Of a stretch of 64,000 bases of DNA, positions 1 through 10,200 are shown piece after piece. The notes beneath the pieces are model-generated. The model saw only the letters and a program-made list of their open reading frames with translations. It was not told the DNA's origin and did no database searches. The position numbers were made by a program, and so were the translations under genes. The DNA is from Stagnimonas sp. Its GTDB lineage: Bacteria; Pseudomonadota; Gammaproteobacteria; Nevskiales; Nevskiaceae. The stretch is from the NCBI GenBank assembly GCA_030696045.1, contig JAUYNO010000094.1, positions 20,606 through 84,605 on the forward strand. The letters run 5' to 3'. Positions within the stretch are counted from its first letter, which is position 1. Every line of letters starts with the position of its first letter.

Positions 1-2000
1 TGGCCGATCAGGATGTTCTCGACCGGCACGCCGGTCTCGGCGGCGATGGCTTCGCTCAGGGTCTTCTGGATGACATTGCCGGCGCCGACGGCGTCGATGC
101 TGAGGAACAGGGTCTGGGTGCCGGCACCGGTGGCGGCCGGCTGCGCCAGGTAGAAGGCGCGCAGCCAGGTGTATTCGCGCTCGGCATCGGTGCAGACCGG
201 CTTCAGGCCCTTGCAGTGGCTCGCGCGCCGGGCCGGTTCCTCGGAGATGTAGTCGTTGACCGGGCCCAGGGTCTCGATGGGCCCGAAGCCGAAGCCGCCG
301 AGGTGGAACAGCTGCTGCACGGTCTGGCCGCCGAGGCGGGTCTCCTCCAGGCCGGCGATGTGGGCGTCGCTGGGGTTGATGCCGCGCTTGGCGGTGCCGG
401 CGCAGAGCCGGCCGACGGCGCAGGCCTCGGCCATCACGCCGGAGTCGGTGACCGTCACCAGCACTTCGTCGCTGCCGCTGGCGCCGTCGTCGTCGGTGAC
501 CGTCAGGCGGAAGCGCAGGCTGGTGCTGGCGCTGACCTCGGGCGCGGTGAAGCCCAGGGTCGCGGTGTCGGCGCCACTCAGGCTCAGCGCCGGCCCGGTC
601 AGCTGCGTCCACTGGTAGCTGGCGATGCTGCCGTCGCTGTCGCTGCCACTGCCGCTCAAGCTCACCGCGCTGCGCTCGGGCACGCTGCGGTCGGCACCGG
701 CATCGGCGGTGGGCGGCTGGTTGCCGCCGGCGACATCGTTGATGCGGATGCTGACGGTGTCGCTGGCACTGGCGCCGTCGTCGTCGGTGGCGCTCAGCTG
801 CAGCAGCACTTCGGCACCGGCGGGGCCGACCTGCGGTGCGGTGAAACCAACCTGGGCGGTATCGGCGCCGCTCAGTACCACCGGCGGGCCGGAGAGCTGG
901 CTCCAGGCCAGGCTGCGCACCTCGCCATCGGCATCGCTGGCACTACCAAGGACGGTGACCGCCGCGCCCTCGTCGACCGCGCGGTCGGCGCCGGCCGCGA
1001 CCGCCGGTGGCTGGTTGGCCGCAGCCACGTCGCGCACGGTCACGCTGACGCTGTCGGGGGCGGAGTGGGCGCCAAGATCGTCGCTGACCACCAGCTCGAA
1101 GCGCAGCTGGCTGTCGGCGCTGACCTGCGGCGCAGTGAAGCGCGGCATCGCGGCGGCGGCATCGGAGAGCGCGACCGTGGGGCCGGCGGTCTGGGTCCAC
1201 TGGTAGCCGCTGACCACGCCATCATCGTCATGTCCGGAGCCCAGCAACTGGCCTTCGGCGCCCTCTTGCAGGTCCAGGTCGGGGCCGGCGTCGGCCAGCG
1301 GGGGATGGTTGCCGGCACCACGGTCCTGCACGCTGACATTGACCTCGTCGCTGCCGCTGGCGCCCTCGTTGTCGAGGGCGGTCAGGCGGAAGCTCAGCAG
1401 GGTCGGCGCGCTGACCTCAGGTGCGTCGAAGCTGGCATTGTCCTGGTCGGCATTGCGCAGGCTGACGCTGGGGCCGGCGGTCTGCACCCAGTGCAGGGCG
1501 GCGATCTGGCCGTCCTCGTCGCTGGCGGCGCCGGACAGGCTGACGCTCGCGCCTTCGACGGCGCTGCGATCCGGCCCGGCATTGACGGCCGGCGCGCGGT
1601 TGCTGGCGGGGCGGTCACGGACCGTCACCACGACTTCGTCGCTGGCGCTCAGGCCCAGGTGGTCGGTGACCGTGAGCTGGAACCGCAGCTCGGTCTGGAC
1701 ATTGACCAGGGGCGCGCTGAAGCGGGCCTGCAGGCTGTCGGCCTCGCTCAGCGTCACCGCCGGTCCGGACAGCTGCTGCCAGCGCAGGCTGGCGATCCGC
1801 CCCTCGGCATCGCTGGCGCTGCCGGCCAGCAGCACGCTGGCGCCCTCGTCGACCTGCTGGTCGACGCCGGCCGTCGCGGTCGGCGGAAAGTTGGTGCCCT
1901 GATCCCCCGGACTGCCGCCACCGCCACAGGCTGAAAGCCCCGCAAAACACACGACGACAGCAAAGCACGCGCGCAAACGCGTCGCTAGGGACAGGGACAT
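1..2000 (-). CDS. Ig-like/PKD-repeat lipoprotein with ceramidase-like C-terminal region (partial)
   Basis: The reading frame is open from an ATG at 2000 to the window edge, so the C-terminus is missing. A GAGGAG ribosome site lies about 8 bases before this ATG. The N-terminus has a hydrophobic signal ending in the lipobox LSAC with Cys25, so it should be an exported lipoprotein. Residues about 35-525 form five repeats of about 97 residues of the PKD/K319L Ig-like type, each with a conserved W.Q..GP segment, a FTAP-like segment and an L.VTD..G strand. After about residue 530 the sequence changes to a non-repetitive domain with segments such as AGTAKRGINPSDAHIAG, FLSIDAVGAGN and GVPVENILIG. This resembles the start of neutral/alkaline ceramidase-type hydrolase domains; that assignment is my inference from pattern and is moderate. 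The lipoprotein and repeat assignments are firm. Confidence 0.75.
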   Translation of the reverse strand, partial: MSLSLATRLRACFAVVVCFAGLSACGGGGSPGDQGTNFPPTATAGVDQQVDEGASVLLAGSASDAEGRIASLRWQQLSGPAVTLSEADSLQARFSAPLVNVQTELRFQLTVTDHLGLSASDEVVVTVRDRPASNRAPAVNAGPDRSAVEGASVSLSGAASDEDGQIAALHWVQTAGPSVSLRNADQDNASFDAPEVSAPTLLSFRLTALDNEGASGSDEVNVSVQDRGAGNHPPLADAGPDLDLQEGAEGQLLGSGHDDDGVVSGYQWTQTAGPTVALSDAAAAMPRFTAPQVSADSQLRFELVVSDDLGAHSAPDSVSVTVRDVAAANQPPAVAAGADRAVDEGAAVTVLGSASDADGEVRSLAWSQLSGPPVVLSGADTAQVGFTAPQVGPAGAEVLLQLSATDDDGASASDTVSIRINDVAGGNQPPTADAGADRSVPERSAVSLSGSGSDSDGSIASYQWTQLTGPALSLSGADTATLGFTAPEVSASTSLRFRLTVTDDDGASGSDEVLVTVTDSGVMAEACAVGRLCAGTAKRGINPSDAHIAGLEETRLGGQTVQQLFHLGGFGFGPIETLGPVNDYISEEPARRASHCKGLKPVCTDAEREYTWLRAFYLAQPAATGAGTQTLFLSIDAVGAGNVIQKTLSEAIAAETGVPVENILIG

Positions 2001-2180
2001 CGGGCAACTCCTCGCCAGCAGATGAGTCACCGGAGCGAACGGCGAACTCTTGTTGTATTCAGCCGGGTCGTGGCGCAGCCATCGCCCAGCCTTATTGAGC
2101 TGACAAGGTATTCAACTTACAGAGTAGAAACCAGTAGTAAAACCGGCTTAGACGGTCACGCGGCATCGGCCGGGGGCAAG

Positions 2181-2205
2181 AAAAAGGCAGCCGTAGCTGC
2201 CTTTT
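2181..2205 (-). terminator. Rho-independent terminator of the M2 peptidase gene
   Basis: A perfect 10-bp inverted repeat (AAAAGGCAGC with GCTGCCTTTT, 4-base loop) ends on the minus strand in a T run. It starts 17 bases after the stop codon of the M2 peptidase gene. Confidence 0.85.
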
Positions 2206-2222
2206 CCCTGCTGCGGACCGGC

Positions 2223-4172
2223 CTAGCTCTTGGTCGCCGCGTCCGGCGTCCAGCCGCAGGACAGGCCCTGGTTCTGCTGCTTCAGATAACCCATCAGCGG
2301 CGCGAAGTACTCGATGATCGCGGAGCCATCCATCTGTTGGCTGCCGGTGAGCTTGGCGAGGGTCTCCGGCCAGGGCTGGGACTGGCCGTCCTTGAGCATG
2401 GCCATGAACTTCTCGCCGGCCGCCTTGTTGCCGTAGATGTCGCATTCGTGCAACGGGCCCTTGAAGCCCGAGGCCTCGCACAGCGCCTTCTGGAACTGGA
2501 ACTGGATGACGAAGGACAGGAAGTAGCGGGTGTAGGGCGTGTTGCCGGGCACGTGGTACTTGGCGCCCGGGTCGAAGTCGTCCTCGCTGCGCGCCAGCGG
2601 CGGCGCCACGCCCTGGTACTGCTCGCGCAGCTGCCACCAGCCGGCGTTGTACTGCTCCGGCTTGATGGTCCCGTCCATCACCTTCCAGCGCCACTGGTCG
2701 ACCAGCTTGCCCCAGGGCAGGAAGGTGATCTTGTCCAGCGCCAGCTTCATCTGGCTGTTGATGACCGCCTTGTCGTCGCTCTTCGCACCCTGCACCAGGC
2801 CGATCTTCTCCAGGTGCTGCGGGGTGAGCGAGAGGGTGATGGTGTCGCCGATGGCCTCGTGGAAGCCGTCGTGCGCGCCCTGCTGGAAGATCGGCGGCAG
2901 GGCGTTGTACATCAGGTAGTAGTAGATGTGGCCCAGCTCGTGGTGGATGGTGAACAACTGCTCCTCGTCGGGCTCGATGCACTGCTTGATGCGGACATCG
3001 CCGGCCAGGTTCATGTCCCAGGCCGAGGCGTGGCAGACCACATCGCGATCGCGCGGCTGCTGCAGCAGGCTCTTGTCCCAGAAGCTGGCGGGCAGCGCCG
3101 GGAAGCCGAGCGAGGTGTAGAAGTCCTCGGCGATCCTGGCCATCTTCACGCTCATGGCCTTGTCGGCGGTGTGCTCCATCTCGGCCAGGGCCTTCACCGT
3201 CGGCTTGCCCTTGTAGGCGGCCTTGAGCTTGGCGAGTTCGGCCTCGCGCTGGGCCGCCAGGGCCGAGGTGACGTCCAGCGAGCCGACGCCCTGGTAGGGC
3301 TCCATCAGCGGATAGAGATTGCCCCAGGACTGCGCCCACATGTTGCCGAGCAACTGCGCCGGGATCAGGCCGTTCTTGGGCACCACCGCATCGCCGTACT
3401 TGCCGTTGAGCTTGTTGCGGACATAGCAGTGCAGCTCCTCGTAGAGCGGCTTGACCTGGCCCCAGAGCCGCTCGGTCTCGGCCTCGAACGCGGCCGGGCT
3501 CATGTCATAACCGGCGCGCCACATCTCGCCCATGTTGGCGAAGCCGGATTCGCCGGCGGCGCTGTTGAGCAGCTCGATGAAGCGCTGGTAGTCCTTGCGG
3601 ATCGGCTTGGCGGTGGCGTGCCAACCGGCCCAGGCTTCGGCCAGCTCGGCGGGCGAACTCTTGAAGCCGGCATTGCTGAGGATCTTCTCGATCTCCTGCA
3701 GCGACAGGCACTGGTCGTTGCCGGCGGCGTCCTTGCGGCACCACTTGCCGGAGCCGTAATTGGCTTCCATCTTGGAGCCGAGCTTGGCCAGCTCCTCGCG
3801 CTGCGCCGCCTCGCTGGGCGCGGCCGAACCAACCCGGATCAGGGTCAGGGCGCGCGCGGTCTCCGGCTTCAGGTCCTGGAGCCCGTAGTAGGGCTTGGCG
3901 CCCTGCGCGGTCTTGAAGTTGAACTCCAGGAACTGCTCGTTGGCACGCGAGGCCACCGCCTGCGAGTCGTCGTTGATATAGGTCGCCTGCAGCCACTGCG
4001 GCCCGGTCAGGGTCGGGAAGATGGCGCGGTAGTCGGCGTTGTACTTGGCGATGAAGGCATCGGCTTCAGCGGCGGTGGGGGCTGCAGCCAAATCCGCAGT
4101 TTGCGTGGCATCACCAGATTCTTGGCTGCAAGCAACAAGACCTAGCAGCAACGCGAGGGGCAACCTGTACAT
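2223..4172 (-). CDS. M2 family metallopeptidase (ACE-like peptidyl-dipeptidase), lipoprotein
   Basis: This 649-residue protein belongs to peptidase family M2, homologous to angiotensin-converting enzyme; such enzymes remove C-terminal dipeptides from oligopeptides. The zinc motif HELGH is at residues 411-415, and HEAIGD about 25 residues later supplies the expected third zinc ligand (Glu). The N-terminus [15 protein letters not shown] is a lipoprotein signal with Cys15, which suggests periplasmic membrane anchoring. A CAGGAA ribosome site precedes the ATG. Length is normal for a single-domain bacterial M2 enzyme. The gene is monocistronic, with its own terminator just downstream. A role in peptide use is plausible because a POT-type peptide transporter is encoded nearby, but that link is inference. 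Confidence 0.93.
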   Translation of the reverse strand: MYRLPLALLLGLVACSQESGDATQTADLAAAPTAAEADAFIAKYNADYRAIFPTLTGPQWLQATYINDDSQAVASRANEQFLEFNFKTAQGAKPYYGLQDLKPETARALTLIRVGSAAPSEAAQREELAKLGSKMEANYGSGKWCRKDAAGNDQCLSLQEIEKILSNAGFKSSPAELAEAWAGWHATAKPIRKDYQRFIELLNSAAGESGFANMGEMWRAGYDMSPAAFEAETERLWGQVKPLYEELHCYVRNKLNGKYGDAVVPKNGLIPAQLLGNMWAQSWGNLYPLMEPYQGVGSLDVTSALAAQREAELAKLKAAYKGKPTVKALAEMEHTADKAMSVKMARIAEDFYTSLGFPALPASFWDKSLLQQPRDRDVVCHASAWDMNLAGDVRIKQCIEPDEEQLFTIHHELGHIYYYLMYNALPPIFQQGAHDGFHEAIGDTITLSLTPQHLEKIGLVQGAKSDDKAVINSQMKLALDKITFLPWGKLVDQWRWKVMDGTIKPEQYNAGWWQLREQYQGVAPPLARSEDDFDPGAKYHVPGNTPYTRYFLSFVIQFQFQKALCEASGFKGPLHECDIYGNKAAGEKFMAMLKDGQSQPWPETLAKLTGSQQMDGSAIIEYFAPLMGYLKQQNQGLSCGWTPDAATKS

Positions 4173-4252
4173 GAGTGGTTCCTGAGTTCGGTTCTAGCTC
4201 CATTGTCACGAATGCTGTTCGGCACGGGAAGTCGGCGACAGCTTCCCGAGCA

Positions 4253-4284
4253 ATAAAAAAAGCCCCGGCAAGGCCAGGGCTTTT
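4253..4284 (-). terminator. Rho-independent terminator of the giant Calx-beta gene
   Basis: On the minus strand an 11-bp stem (AAAAGCCC paired with GGGCTTTT, plus three inner pairs including one G-T) is followed by a run of seven T. It lies 16 bases after the stop codon of the 2773-residue protein gene. Confidence 0.85.
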
Positions 4285-4299
4285 GATACAACGACTGCG

Positions 4300-7200
4300 T
4301 TAACTGACTCGCGAGACACTCCGGCGCCGCCATATTGCGGCTCCCAGCAGGAGGGTTAGCAGGCTCATCGGCAGCGAACCACCACCACCCTCGCCGAGAT
4401 CAACTTTCGGATACGCCGGCGCGCCTGGGTCTTGAATCCGGCCGTTGGCGATGCCGTCGTCGTCGCCAACGCCACCGTCGGTCAGCGTGATGCTAATGAC
4501 CTTGCCTTGGATCGAGGCGTTCCCGTATTCCACACATCCCGATCCATCCGGTCGGCACTTCACGTAGGCCACCGGATTCAAGTCACTCGTTGGCATCAAG
4601 GTGACCACCACCGTCGAGCCCGGGGTGATGCCAGTCACACGGATATCGAAGAAGCCGTTCCGATACTGGTAGTTAGTCGGCGCGCTGGAAGGCTGCGTGG
4701 CGGTGGAGTTGACCGTCAGCACACCGCTGCTGGATTCGGCTTGCAGCGGCTTGCCGCTGCTGTCGGTCGTGCTGACCCGCGACACGTCGTTGTCGGCAAT
4801 GCTGACCTGAACGACCGGAATGGCCACCGCGTTGTACTTGCTGTCGGCAGAGCTGGCTGTGTGCGACAGCACTCCGCCGTGGTTGCCCTCACTCACCGTA
4901 TCGTCAACCGCCGACACCGTGACAGTCTGCGCCTGATTCCAGTTGGCCGGAGTGAACACCACCGTCGCCGGGCTGACCCTCAGCTGGGTGCCGCCATTGG
5001 CAGCGATGCTGACGTTGCCGGTCGGCTGGCTGGTCAGCACCAGGCCGTAGGCATCATCAGCGCCGCCCTCTGAAACGCCCGTCGTACCGCCGGACTGGCT
5101 CAGCGCCACACCCGCGCCATCATCATCGGTGATGGTGCCGGTGCCGGTGCCGGTGCCAATCGCGGCATTGCTGGCACCGCTCAGAGCCACCGTGAAACTC
5201 TCGTCGGCTTCATCCACGACGTCGCCGTTGACACTCACCGCGAGGGACTGGTTGGTGACGCCCGGGGCAAAGCTCAGCATTCCATTCTTCGCGGTGTAGT
5301 CGGCGCCGGCTGTGGCGGTGCCATTGGCCGTGGCGTAGCTCACCGTCACCGTCTGGCCGCTCGCTGCACTCAGGCTCACCGTGAAGCTCGCCGTCGCGCT
5401 GCCACTGTTGCCTTCCGTCACGGTGGAGTTGCCAATGCTCAGGCGCGGCGTGGCGTCGTCATCGCCGATGGTGCCGGTACCGGTCCCAGTGCCGATGCCG
5501 GCGTTGCTCGGTGCGCTCAGCGTGACCGTGAAGGTCTCGTCGGCCTCATCCGCAACGTCACCAGCGACAGCAATCGTGACCGGCTGGCTGGTGGCGCCAG
5601 GAGCAAACGTGAGCGTGCCAGTCTTCGCCGTGTAGTCGCTCCCGGCCGTGGCGGTGCCGTTCGCCGTGGCGTAGCTCACCGTCACCGTCTGGCCGCTGGC
5701 GGCACTCAGGCTCACCGTGAAACTCGCCGTCGCGCTACCGCTGTTGCCTTCCGTCACCGTGGCGTTGCCAATGCTCAGGCTCGGCGTGGCATCGTCATCA
5801 GTGATGGTGCCTACACCCGTGCCGGTACTGATGGTGGCGTTGCTTGGCGCACTCAGTGCAACCGTGAAAGTCTCATCGGCTTCATCAACCGTATCGCCGG
5901 TGACGGCAATCGTGATCGGCTGGCTGGTGCTGCCGGGAGCGAACGTCAGCGTGCCGTTCTTGGCTGTGTAGTCGCTACCCGCCGTCGCGGAGCCGTTGGC
6001 GGTGGCATACGCCACCGTCACCGTCTGGCCGCTGGCTGCACTCAGAGTCACCGTGAATCTCGCCGTCGCCGCGCCGCTGTTACCTTCCGTCACCGTCGCA
6101 TTGCTAATGCTCAGGCTCGGAGCGCCATCGTCATCGGTGATGGTGCCTGTGCCGGTACCGTTGGCAACCGTGGCATTGGTCGGAGCGCTCAGCGCCAGGG
6201 TGAAGGCCTCATCCAATTCGTCGATGGCGTCTCCTGTAACCGTCACGGCGAGCGTCTGGGTGGTGGTCCCCGGCGCGAACGTCAGCGTACCGCTCCTGGC
6301 CGTGTAGTCGCTGCCCGCCGTCGCGGTCCCATCAGCGGTCGCGTAGCTCACGCTCACGCTCTGGCCGCTGGCGGCACTCAGGCTCACGGTGAAGGTCGCT
6401 GTCGCGCTGCCACTGTTGCCTTCCGTGACCGTCGCGTTGCCAATGCTCAGGCTCGGCGTTGCGTCGTCGTCGGTGATGGTGCCGGTACCAGCTCCAGTAC
6501 CAATGCTGGCGTTGGTCGGTCCGCTCAGCGCCACCGAGAAGGTCTCGTCGGCTTCGTCCACAACGTCACCAGAAACGACGACCGCAATGGTCTGACTGGT
6601 GGTGCCGGGCGCAAAACTCAAGGTCCCGTTCTTGGCGGTGTAGTCGCTGCCCGCTGTCGCAGTCCCGTTCGCGGTGGCGTAGCTCACCGTCACCGTCTGG
6701 CCGCTCGCTGCACTCAGGCTCACGGTGAAGGTCGCTGTCGCGCTGCCACTATTGCCTTCCGTCACGGTCGCATTGCCAATGCTCAGGCTCGGCGTGGCGT
6801 CATCATCGGTGATGGTCGTGGTCGCGGTGGCGGGACTGCCCAGGACCAGGTTGGCGCTGGGGCCACTCAAAGTCAGTGCAAAGCTCTCGTCCGCTTCGTC
6901 GCTGGTATCCGGCTGCAGGGACACCGTGACCGCCTTGTCAGTCTCGCCGGCGGCGAAGCTGACCGTCCCGGTGGCAACCGTGTAGTCCTGGCCTGCGGTG
7001 GCGGAGCCATCGGAGGTGGCGTAGGCCACCGAGGCGGCTTGATTGCTGGCGCCAACCCGATGTGCGTTGTAGCTGACCGCGGTCGCAGACTCGGCAACGG
7101 TTTTGCTGGCCGGAGTCAGTGTCACCGCGGCGTCGTTGTCCAGGGCCTTGGCCGTGAGGTCGGATTTCAGGCTCTGATAGCGGCTGTCGCTGCTGGCTGC

Positions 7201-10200
7201 CGCGTGGCTCAGGGTGACGTTGATATCGCCATCGACCGTCGAGTCATCGACCGAGTTAACCGTCACCGACTGGCCCGACGCGTAGTTCGCCGCGGTGAAG
7301 GTCAGGGTCGCCGGAGCAAGAGCAAACTGGCCACTGGGGCTCTGACTGATGGTTACGGTCACGTCAGCGGTCGGCTCGGAGTTGAGCTTGACGCTGTAGG
7401 AGTCCCCGGCGCCCGCCTCGGTCGCTGCAGTGCTGCCGCCGGTTTCGACAATGACGACACCGGGGGCGTCATTGTCGGCAATTGCGGCGTTGACATTCGG
7501 GACGCTGCGTTGGCTGTAGCTGGCATCGTCACTGGCCGCGACGTGCAGCACGGTCGAACTGTGATTGCCTTCAGCCACCGCATCGTCCTTGGCCGTCACC
7601 GTCACCGTCTGGGGCTGATTCCAGTCCGCCAAGGTGAAGCTGAGCTCGGTAGCCGAGAGCAACACCTGCTGGTTGTCGGTGCTCAGGCTGAGAACCACGT
7701 CGGCGGTCGGCTGGCTGGTCAGCATGATCGTGTAGTCGGTGCCCGCACCACCCTCGGTGACACTGACGCTGGTCGGCGCCACCGTGAAGCCGGCGTTGTC
7801 GTTGTCGGTGATGCCGGCGTTGATGTTGCCCGCCATGCTGATCACATAGGCATCGTCGTCGTCGCTGGCCGTGCTGTGCACCAGCATGCCGCTGTGGCTG
7901 CCTTCTGCCGAGGCATCATCGAGAGCCGTGACGGTCACCGTCTGCGCCACGTCCCAGCCGCCCGGCATGCCGCCGTTAGGGGTGAAGCTGAGGGTGATGA
8001 TCTGGCTCGCCGTGCCGCCCGAGGCCGCCCTCAGCTGGGCGCCGGCGTCGATGGTCACGGTCACATTGCCGGTCGGCTGGGAGTTGAGCTTGACCGTGTA
8101 GCTGTCGCTGGCTCCGCCCTCGGCCACGCTCACCGCAGACTTCGACAGCACTAGACCGACGCTGTCGTCGTCGGCAATCTGTGCGTCGATCCTGCGAATG
8201 CTGAGGCTACCGAATGCCGGGTCGGCACTGCTGATGCCATGCAGGATGCTGCCCTGGTGGGCGCCTTCCGCGATCTGGTCGTTGAAGGCGGTGACGGTGA
8301 CCGTCTGCGCCAGGTTCCAGTTGGCCGAGGTAAAGACCAGGCTGATCCGGTCGGTACCGAGCTGGGCGTCGGGCGAAAGGCTGATGGTGACGTCCGCCGA
8401 GGGCTGACTGGTCAGCACCATCGTGTAGCTGTCGGTAGCACCGCCTTCGGTCACGGTCGTGGCGCCGTCGCTTTCGGTGATCGAGACGCTGGCGACGTCG
8501 TTGTCGGTGATGGTCACCGGCACCGAGGCCACCGTTAGCCCCTGGAAGTTCATGTCCGTGGCGCTGGTGCTGTGGCTGACGGAAGCCGAATGATCACTCT
8601 CGGCGACCTGATCATCGACGGCGGCCACAGTCACTGTCTGCGGCAGATTCCAGTTGGCGCTGGTGAACGTCAGCGCCGTCGCCGGCGAGGTCAGCACCTG
8701 AGCGCCATAGCTGAGGTCGACGACGACGTCGGACGTCGGACGGGCATCGAGAACCAGGGTGTAGGAATCCCCGGAGGAGCCTTCCGTGACATTGGTGCTG
8801 GCACCGGACTGGCTCACCGTCACGCCGGCAACGTCGTTGTCGGTAACGGTCAGCAGGTGCTGGGTGGGCGCCAGCAGCGTTGCACCGACCGCGCTATCGA
8901 GGCTCAGGCTGACGGTCTCGGTGTTCTCGATGTCGGGGTCGTCAGTGATCGTTATCGAGATCGGTGCACTGGTCTCGCCTTCGGCGATCACCAGGGGCGA
9001 GGTCGGCGCCGCCGAGTAGTCACTGCCATTGACGGCGCTGCCGGCCAGCGAGTAGCGGATCGTCACATCGCGATCTGCTGCGCGGCTGAGCTTCACGACC
9101 GCCGTGACGGTGCCCGCGCCCTCGGCAGCGGTCTGCTGATCGACCGCAAACGAGGCCTGCGGGACGCTGTCGTCATCAACCAGGGTCAGCGTGTGGGTGG
9201 CATTGGCACCCTTGGAGGCGTTGACCGGCGTGCCGATGGTCAGCACGGCGGTCTCGTCGGCTTCCTGGCTGGCGTCGTTGCTGAGCGTGAAGTTGAGGGT
9301 GCCGGTGCTGCTTCCGGCCGGGATCACCAGCGGGCTGGCGGGACTCAGGCTGTAATCGCTGCCGTTGCTGGCGGTGCCGCTGACGGTGTAGGGCACGCTG
9401 ACTGCCTGGCCGCTGACGGCGGACAGCTTCACCAGCGCCGTCGCCTGGCCGCTGGCCAGATCCTCGCGGACCGACTGCGCGCCCGGATCGAAATTGACCT
9501 CCGGCACCGGGTCGTTGTTGCTGATCGTCAGGCTATGCGTGGTGGTAGCGCCCGGGCTGGCATTGCTGGGCTGCCCCATGGTGACCACCACCGTCTCGTT
9601 GGCTTCATTGAGCAGGTCGTCGTGGATCTGCACGGTCAGGACGGCATCGGTCATACCCGCCGGAATGGTGAGCTGACCAATGTCTGGACTCAGGTCGTAG
9701 TCGACCGCAGGCCCTTTCGCGGCGGTGCCGGAGACGCTGTAGGGAACGGTCACCTCCAGTGCGCTCGGCGCGCTCAAGCGGGCGGTGATGCTGGCATTGC
9801 CGCCGCTCTCGGCCAGGGTCTGTGCAGCCTGGGTAAAACTCACCGTCGGCGAGCTGTCGGCATCCTGGATGGTCAGCGTGTGCGCGGCGGCGGTGCCCAG
9901 GTTGGCGTTGACCGGCGTGTTCAGCGTCAACACGACGGTCTCGTTGGATTCGTCGAGGCTGTCAGTCTTGACGGTGACCGCGACGTTCTTGCTGGTCTCG
10001 CCCGGGGCGAAGCTCAGCTGGGCAGAAGGCGCCACGGTGTAGTCAGCGCCGGAGGTAGCCGTGCCCGACAAGCCGTAGTTGACCGTGATCGGCTGACCGC
10101 TGGCCGCCGACAGGGAGACCACCACCTGCTTGGTGCCGCCTTCGGCCTGGCTGCTGGTCGCCAACGCGAAGCTGACGGAAGGCTCGCCGTCGTTGTCAGT

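Noticed and set aside
5110..6795. CRISPR-like or satellite array
   Set aside because: The 336-bp units keep a continuous reading frame and encode a Calx-beta domain; there are no short direct repeats with unique spacers.
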